Shown here one piece after another: positions 56,128 through 64,000 of a stretch of 64,000 bases of DNA. The notes under the pieces were generated by a model, which made no database searches, was not told where the DNA came from, and worked only from the letters and a program-made list of their open reading frames with translations. How positions within the stretch are numbered: the stretch's first letter is position 1; the number at the start of each line of letters is the position of its first letter. The stretch is from Hirudinaria manillensis (lineage: Eukaryota > Annelida > Clitellata > Hirudinida > Hirudinidae), in the NCBI GenBank assembly GCA_034509925.1, contig CM067526.1, forward strand, positions 11,079,629-11,143,628, given 5' to 3'. Position numbers and translations under genes: made by a program.

Positions 56128-59100
56128 ATGGCCGGTCTGAGAGTTCAACAGTGTCTCAACTCCTTCAATTCAAGGTCAAACTCCCCCGGAAGTTTCAAGA
56201 AGCAGACCCCGATGCACCCACCCTCTCCCACGAAACCGCAGCGGGTCAAAGCCTCCTACACCATCGAAAGCTTGTTGAACGATTCTCGAACGAAGAAAGT
56301 CGAATCTCTGATCGACGGTGGGTTTTTATTTTCCTCTGATGATGTTCTTAAATGCAGTTTTATTTTAATATTTTTTTTTAAAATATAAATATTTTATTTA
56401 AATGCATTTTTATTCGCACGAAGTGAGTCATGGTTTCTATTCCTGTGAAAGACTATGATCTATAATTAGCCATTTCGAGCGAATCCAGCGATGCGTAAAT
56501 CTCAGATCATAATATGTATAACTAAAAAAAATAACACATTGTTTAGGTTTAAAATATTAATTAATTATTAATAATTATGTATTAACTGGTTATTTAATAT
56601 TGGGAATTAATTTGTCATTTCATAACAAATTGATTTATTGTCTCTGCCTGTCCAATGAACAGACCGCGAATCCGCTCCATGCCGTTTACCTTCCCTACTG
56701 CAAAACCCAACTTCAACAAACCAACATCTCTTACTTCACGGAAAGCAGGAAAACAGAAACTTTTTCCAGAACAACTGGAAAGACTTGGAGGAATCGACGA
56801 GCATCGCTCGGCAGCCATTTTACAACCACAGCAACAACCACAACCATAACAGCAGCAACAACCACAACCATAACAGCAACAACAACAACAACAACAACAA
56901 CAGATTAAACAACAATTCAAGATTTCAATCGATGGATTCTTCAAACTTTTCTTTCGAGAAGGAAATCCTCCCACGTCAATCAACTACTCTTGACAACTCA
57001 AACAACGACAAGGATTGTCCACTACAGACTACTCAGGTTTGTTTCTTTTTTTCTTTTTTTTTTTTTTACAATAAATATCACATTAACAATAATCATCATC
57101 ATAATTATTATATTTCAGTTTTTAAATACTTATTAAAAACAATATTTAGTACTGCCTAACTGCCTGGCATATGTCTGTAGCATAGTAATGGTCGCAATAG
57201 CCGGCCAGATTTTGTCGCCAGGGGTGTATCCATTCAGTGACGTTCTTAGGATTCAATGACAGAAGAAAAACTAGTGCAAGAAGTTCAAAGCCCCGACGAA
57301 GACGGGGCTCAGGCCAACGGGGGTGAAAGTTGCGACGACGACGACCCTGAAAACCTCTTCAAACCTCGCAAAGTCAGACGGAGTAGGACGACCTTCACCA
57401 CCTTCCAGCTCCACCAGTTGGAGCGGGCGTTCGAGAAAACCCAGTACCCTGACGTATTCACCAGAGAGGACCTTGCCCTTAGACTCGACCTGAGCGAGGC
57501 AAGAGTTCAAGTGAGTGCTTATGAAGTTCGATGAATGTCGTTGTGCCGAATTAACGACGATAGCGATTCTTTTGAGCTCTTTTTAATTCCCACTTTTGCT
57601 TCGACACCCGGTAATCTTATTGTGAAGTGAATGAATGAACGAACAAATGAATGAATGAATGAATGAATGAGAGATAAATAGATTGAATGAATGAGTGGGT
57701 GGATGGATGGATGGATACATGAAAGAGGGATTGAATTGAAAGAATAGGACGACTGTTTAGTGTCACGGAGTATCAAGCGGTAAAAATGATTCCTATTGGA
57801 AAACAATCGCTTTGCTTTTTCTAGTAGTTGTATTGGATCTGATGATTGTCACAATGATAATGACAATGACGATGACGACGACGTCGATGAAGAAGAAGAA
57901 GATGATGATGATGATGATGGTGAACATTTCAATCCATTTCTTCCTCTCTTTATCCATATTCTATTTGCACTCTAATTAAGACCTAGTTGCGTAATGACGG
58001 TTTCCAAATATAAATTACAATTATAATTAATATTATAATTATAATTAGTATATCTCTACATATATTTTTATATTAAATATGAAATAATATGAAATCAATG
58101 TTACTCTTTGGAACGAAAAGAATGCGATCGAGACGGTATGCAACTCGTGTCTTAATCGAAGTTCTTAAGGTGTATTCATTCATTCACTCATTCGTGGACT
58201 TCAGAAATTATTTGTCGAAATAATTATACGGGACTGAGGCTCATTAATGTTGTACCTGTTTGCTCTTTTGAATCATTTAAAGTAACTTTTTACGCACCAG
58301 TCCTCAAACCGCGTCTGCACCGACCGAGCGCTACGAGACCTCGGGACGCCATTTCTCAGGCGACTAACCAACTTTTCGGCGCTTGTTTGCCTCCTAATTG
58401 ATTCGATAGAAAGTCAATTTGCCATCCAGCGAGCAGGAGTTATACGCCGAGCGAACTTGTAAGGATAATATAACCAAGTGATCGAATTTGTTCGCCTCAT
58501 AACGTCGATAAATCTCGTCAAGAAAGGGAATCTAATCCCGCTCTTTCATGATTCTGTCGCACGTTTATTGGCCAGCCGGTTATTGCTTCCAGCCCGGGGC
58601 GTCTACGTCTTGACACGGGCAATTGCGATGCGGTTTGCCAGACAATTGCACGGATTTAAATGCTAAACGTGGACCTGGAGAGTCGCGTTATTTCCACGGA
58701 CCTGGAAAAGTAGCAGATGCAGTGCACCGAGGGAAGCAGATGTCTAAGTGGCTTCTACTTTTGACTTCTTACGAAGCAATCTTTGAAGTCTCCTTCAGAC
58801 GAATCAGAGTCATTTTCGTCGCAATCTCCACTGAGTTACTGAAATAATTCAATAATTTGAATAGAGCATGTAATTTGCACCAATACATCGGAGTAATAAT
58901 AATAATAATAATAATAATAGTAATGGTTTTATTATATAATAACAATGATAATAATATTAATATTGATAGTAATTATTATTATTATTTATCTAATTATTAT
59001 TTAATTTATTATTCCCATAATATAAGCCACAATTAATTATAATTAATTGTGTTACAATTAATAATAATAATGATGATGATGATTTTTATAATTATTATTA

Positions 59101-62100
59101 TTAACTGATTGTTTTTGAAAGTTTTTGGTTAGGTTAGTAAAATAATAACAACGACAATATTAAATAATGTAATGAATAATAATAATAAATAATAATAATA
59201 ACAACAACAACAATAATAATAGTACTAGTAGTAATACTAAATTAGCTGTAAAGATGAAAGCTAGTAATGACCACGTGTGGCTAGGAAGGGTTACATAAGC
59301 CTCAGAAGGGACTCGAAGTATTTAACCATAGGGCTTCTTTCTTCTGCATCTTCTTTGATGTCTTCCATGACATACGTCCTGAGACGTTGTTGTCTGTAAT
59401 TGAATCGATCAACCAGGCAACCAATCAATCAATCGTCAGACTTTAGCTCCATGCTCCGGGTTTTTCCCGTTTCCCATTGATGGTTATTTTTAGCTCCTTG
59501 TGCACGCCACGAGTGGCCTATATTTATGTCATCGGTATTAATTATTCTGCCCGTGGGACTGTTTATTGTTGAATATTATAATAATCATTGAGACTAAAGA
59601 ATGGTTTGCCATTATTTACAACTATTATTAAAATAGATTAGCGACTCTAAAAATAACTTTCCCAATGGGAAACAATCGAATCATCGCACCCGGAAAATCT
59701 CGATAACGCCCCCGCACTTAACCCCACGTGATCTTCCTTAGTCGTCACGTGACAGGTCACGCTTGATTGGAAGTGTGACGTCCATAGGAAGCGAAGGGCA
59801 AGATGCAACCGTGCATGCAATTAGTGTGGTGGGTGGTGCTGACCATTGGTGCCTAATAATGGGGAGCTTGAAACAATTCACAACCATTGATGTCTCCTTC
59901 TTGCTGAGCCTTTGCGTCAGGCGATAGTAAAGAAAATAATAATAATCAATGTTTGAATGGATGGATGGATGGATGATCGGGACATTGAATGAATGAATGC
60001 ATGAATGATTGGGTGAATGAATGAATGAACGTTCGAACGAACAGTCATCTGTTCGTGATTGATTGGGTGAATGAATGAATTAATGACGTGCGAACGAACA
60101 GATGAATGCATGAATGCATGATTGATTGGGTGAATGAATTAATGACGTATGAACAGATGAATGATTGAATGACTGAATGAGTGAAGAAATCAATTAGCGA
60201 TTGAATGCATGAGTGTCCCATGGTGTGCGTTCAATTTCAACAGCATTTATTAAACATAATTACTCATCACTGTTATTATAATTAGAAACCGGTAATTAGT
60301 TACATTTAAAATCCACACTATTTTCCCAAGTTAATCACTACGTTACTGTGTTGCAATTATTCTTGATTAATAAAGTGTCCCATGAAAAGTCCGAACATTC
60401 ATCACGGCAATTCACAACAATTCACAGCCAATTTGCAACAATTCACTGCCAATTCACAGCCAATTTGCAACAATTCATGCGCAACTCATATTTCCACAAA
60501 TTGAGGGTTAAATTAAAAAACAAACCAAACTATTATGCTATTAATTGTGGCAAATAGAAAGTAGAGTCATTTTCGTCCAATTATGTCCAATAATTGATGA
60601 ATTAATTTGAATTATTGTTATTAAATTTTATGTCATTTAATACATTTAAATTATTTCGTTAATTGACATATTACTGTATCATTTAAACACATGGAACGAC
60701 CATGCCGTTCGCTATTTATTACTCCTATGGAGGATTGATGAGTTGATGAATGAAAGTGAACTCAAAATGCTTGCTTAATAATATCGACGACACTCTTCAT
60801 TAGCCGTAACTCTACCATAATAGGTCACTAATTAGCATTAATTATGATAATGATTGGTAATTTATTCGACCAATTATAGCGAGCGCGTTACTCCGTAAAT
60901 TCGTCCGAGAATGCTCCTCTTTTCAACTCCAATCAGCTGATGATCTCCTGAAAATCTCCGAAAGGAGGGACAGAATAAGGAATAGTCGTTCAGCCATCGC
61001 TTCATTAGAGACCAATTCATGCGTGAATTCCACGAGAACACTTCATAATCAGCCATCCGAAGCCTAATTCCATCCGTCCGTCCACTCATCCCATTTGATT
61101 ATAAGTTCCGAACCTTTAAGCGTCACGCTTGGCTACACTCGACTCTGGATTTAATTCCACTTTTAAGCGATGGACGACTTTTTGATCTGGCGTTATCGGC
61201 TGTTTTTATTTTCTTTCAGACGATTCTTAAACACTATCTTTGATGACGTCATAATCCGACCAATCAAGTTATTGACCACGCGCTCGCCGCACGACGTCAT
61301 CGATTATGTTGTCATGGTAATCTTTATTAGCAACGCGGATCAACGCGCAGTGAAAATTGGAGAGATTGATTGGCAATCGACAGATTTATTCAATTTTAAT
61401 ATTAATTCACGTTAAATGCAATCATAGATATGAAAATTTTGGCAATAAAAATTATATTGAAACTGATCAGCTGCAATGTTTTGGCGTTTAAAGCAGCAAA
61501 TCTGTGAGCGTAATCAATCAACTCATGGTTGCTGGATGACAAATCGACTTTCTAATCGAATCAATTGGAAGCTGGAAGCAATAAATTGCATTCGATTTCA
61601 TCATCCAGGTTTGGTTCCAAAACAGGAGAGCAAAATGGCGGAAGCGCGAGAAGATGATGGGCAACGAGAGTCCAAACTTCTTCGCCAGCGACCTCTCCCT
61701 GCTTCCTCCACCTCCTGCCAACGAATCCATCCTCTCCAATCGTCTTCCTCCTCTCTTTCCCTTCCAGCAGCAGCAACAGCAACAACATCAACGACAACAA
61801 CAGCAACAACAGCACCCCTTCTTCTTCAACAAGTTCAACAAATTCCCATTCGACTGCACGGATTCGAGAGTTTTGAAACCCGAACACGGCGTCTCTTTTT
61901 CGTCTTCTGGCATTTCCGGATTCTTCAACCCATCCAATTTGAATCAATTTTTCATGAGGGGCAGACCCCCTGGATCGGTAGGGGTCGACGGCCAGCCCCT
62001 ATACCCCGGTCAACACGTAAACTTCATAGCATTGGCGTCTGCCGTTCAGCGTCACTTCAATTCCTCCCTGGTTGCAGCGTCCGACAGCTGTTCGCCGAGA

Positions 62101-62397
62101 AACGACGAAGACTCTCTGAAATTCCTGTCCAGAGACGGATTCGATGCCAAGTCCCTCAATTTCCTAGCCAAGCACAGCAAACTCAGCCCCCAGCGCAAGT
62201 CTCCAGACGACCCCAAGTACTGCGAACATTCCCGTAGGAATAGCATCGAATCGCTCAGGATGAAAGCAAGAGAGCACTCGATCTTTCTCGAAAGGGAAAC
62301 TGCAGACTCCAAGAAGGGACTTCCCGTGGTGGAAAAACCTTTTCCCGACAGGAGGTCCGATTCGCCAGCAGAGTCACCGCCAATTTTGTCTCCGTGA
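56128..62397 (+). CDS. hbn: Homeobrain paired-like (Q50) homeodomain transcription factor, 4 exons, complete
   Basis: Exons: 56128-56317, 56663-57036, 57250-57510 and 61609-62397, phases exact, 537 aa. The homeodomain (residues 230-289) begins [20 protein letters not shown], continues [20 protein letters not shown] and ends [15 protein letters not shown]; it has Gln at position 50 and the classic intron between positions 46 and 47. The sequence agrees with insect homeobrain as I recall it, better than with Arx, Rax or Otp. Exon 1 holds an octapeptide-like YTIESLLN (eh1-type, Groucho-binding in relatives). Exon 2 is Asn/His-rich from CAA/CAC repeats. A polyGln run follows the homeodomain, and an OAR-type motif [16 protein letters not shown] lies at about 484-499. 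AATAAA at 62599 gives a short 3' UTR. hbn acts in anterior brain patterning in insects. Confidence 0.93.
57511..61608. other. hbn intron 3 (4.1 kb), possible regulatory DNA
   Basis: Includes ATGA/GGAT tetranucleotide tracts (57620-57715, 59955-60190), TAA repeats around 58893-58920 and 59160-59235, and higher-complexity blocks at 58290-58680 and 59640-59860. No exon on either strand is supported. Large introns splitting paired-class homeodomains often contain enhancers (family knowledge). Confidence 0.5.
60419..60480. repeat. 32-bp direct tandem duplication
   Basis: Two adjacent copies of a 32-bp unit starting AATTCACAGCCAATTTGCAA, with preceding partial copies of AATTCACAACAATTCAC. Confidence 0.85.
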
Positions 62398-64000
62398 AGA
62401 GGAGGAATTTCATAAAATATTTCTAACCAGTCACACGCAGTCATATGCAACGGAATTTTATTTATTTATATTTTTTTTTTCTAAATTTTTATTTTAAGGT
62501 CACATTTTTAAACTTTGTTCTTTGGAACTTTAGGTCAGTGAAGGACTTAAAATCGTGTCGACGATCAGAATTGATTACGTTGAATCTTGTTTCGTCCAAT
62601 AAACGCGTTTGTTACTTCATCGGTTGTCATGGAAAAACTAGAAAGAAATTATTAATATTTACATCATAATTTAACTTTAATTATCTTCAAAATTTGATAA
62701 ATATGGATTAATCTATTTAATCTCAATAATAATCGTTCGAAATATGAAATCAATTGATCTGGAATGTTTCAAAAAGTTTGCTTTGCACTCAACGTCTTGC
62801 ATTAATTTCTGGTTACCTTGGAAACCGACCCGGTGCCGATAAGGACCCGCGTGTTACCATCTCATTGGAATCAACGATTTGATTGCAAAATGGAGTGAAG
62901 TCCCTCCCAAGCGATAAGAAAGGCCATCGATCAATCTTTTTGTTTTGTTTTTGTTTTTATCAACGATCAGCATTATCAACTCAACCACACAACTTACTGC
63001 TTGGTAAGGAAATTACAAGAGGAAGACATGAGTGCTTAACCGAGATAAGAAGAACGATGATGATGATGATGATGAAGACGGCTATGGTGATGATGATGGT
63101 GATAATGATGATGCTCTTCCAACGGACAGAATTACGTTCTGTTCCTCTCAGCGCTGTCACTGTCACTGCCCTGGATCATGACGTTGTAATATTTTGTAAG
63201 AAATATTTCGTAATTTCATTTAAAACTCTTTGTTGCAAGTAAATATATCGATTATTTCTCGTGAAAATGAGTCAAGCAAAAAAAACAAAACAAAAAGCGT
63301 TCAAATGATGCAAAACAAATTGAGAAAGAAAGAAAAAATAAAAATAATAAAAATATTGGAGCTCGGACGTTGATTAGTGAGTCAATTTAATGCAATTATA
63401 TTGTCAAAATTCCCCAGTTCCGAATGAAGATGTGACCGTAATCACTAATTGCAGTAAATGTTGATGTCGAGGAATTTTCGTCGTAATCGGAAGATATTTT
63501 GGAAAATATAATAATTATTAATTTGAAGAAAAAACAACAACTCCTAATATAACCATAACATTAAAGCCACAGTTTCATTTTGCTGTTTCTGGTAAATAAA
63601 GCGACTTTAATATTATGAGTAACTAAAGTTGGCCAGTACATTTCGGTATTTCAATAATTCTAGGCATGACAGACCCGAGCAAAATGAAAACAGCCAGGGT
63701 ACTTTGGCAGAGACGGGCTTTATTTTATCCGAGCTGAATTCGCAAAACTAATTCGTAGTCTGCGACAAACAAAACTGTTCAATTTGACGCCGTTATGGGC
63801 GACGAAAGCGCTCGACTTCCGACGCGCTGCAAGGTGCCGGATATGACTCGTTATTAATGCGTTGATTGCGCATGCGCATGACTCTTTGTTTGCGCAAATT
63901 TTTATGGCGGTCATGAGACGTTAATTGAAGGAGGCGAGGAGCGAATCGTTTTGTAAATGAATATTTTTATGACTCCGATTTGCATCTTTGCATCGTCAGG
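62398..64000. other. hbn 3' UTR and downstream interval
   Basis: AATAAA at 62599-62604 is the likely polyadenylation signal. A GAT tract lies at 63057-63115. The last 300 bp (63700-64000) are of higher complexity and GC content. No further homeobox exon is visible before the window ends. Confidence 0.5.

Overview
The window is animal nuclear DNA: AT-rich, intron-bearing, full of microsatellites, and carrying homeobox, ETS, TNF-ligand, F-box and snRNP genes. An intact homeobrain (hbn) gene, a paired-like class present in many invertebrates but absent from vertebrates, together with R4/Dong-type LINEs and tandem TNF ligands, points to an invertebrate, possibly a spiralian. I cannot name the species. 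All multi-exon models were built by eye from splice signals and reading phase, with no transcript support.

Layout. 0.2-3.2 kb (minus): a four-exon ETS transcription factor. 7.8-10.7 kb (minus): seven exons of a highly charged coiled-coil protein, probably axonemal. 11.1-12.8 kb (minus): an FN3 plus transmembrane coding exon. 13-29 kb: mostly non-coding, with trinucleotide arrays, two GGAT/GGAC minisatellites, an 18-bp palindromic array, clusters of candidate binding sites and LINE 3' ends; it may be introns or a regulatory domain. 29.2-35.3 kb and 40.2-47.7 kb (both minus): two paralogous TNF-superfamily ligands, each with five exons including a microexon. Between them lie a Tc1/mariner fossil and an intronless U1A/U2B''-type (SNF) snRNP gene on the plus strand. 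An R4/Dong-like LINE sits in intron 1 of the first TNF gene inside a (TAA)n tract, and a broken Ty1/copia element lies in an intron of the second. 48.2-49.7 kb (minus): SAMTOR/BMT2, head-to-head with a four-exon F-box/LRR gene (50.3-52.5 kb, plus). 56.1-62.4 kb (plus): the complete four-exon hbn gene.

Functionally this is a mixed neighbourhood: developmental transcription factors at both ends, and extracellular signalling (TNF pair), nutrient sensing (SAMTOR), ubiquitin targeting (F-box) and splicing (SNF) in between. No operon-like relationship is apparent; the only likely shared promoter is SAMTOR/F-box. The most notable observations are the TNF pair with nearly identical last exons, an LINE copy whose 3' hairpin is flipped, the R4/Dong insertion into a TAA microsatellite, a perfect 24-bp palindrome with bicoid-type sites, and a high share of 5' splice sites with a pyrimidine at +3.
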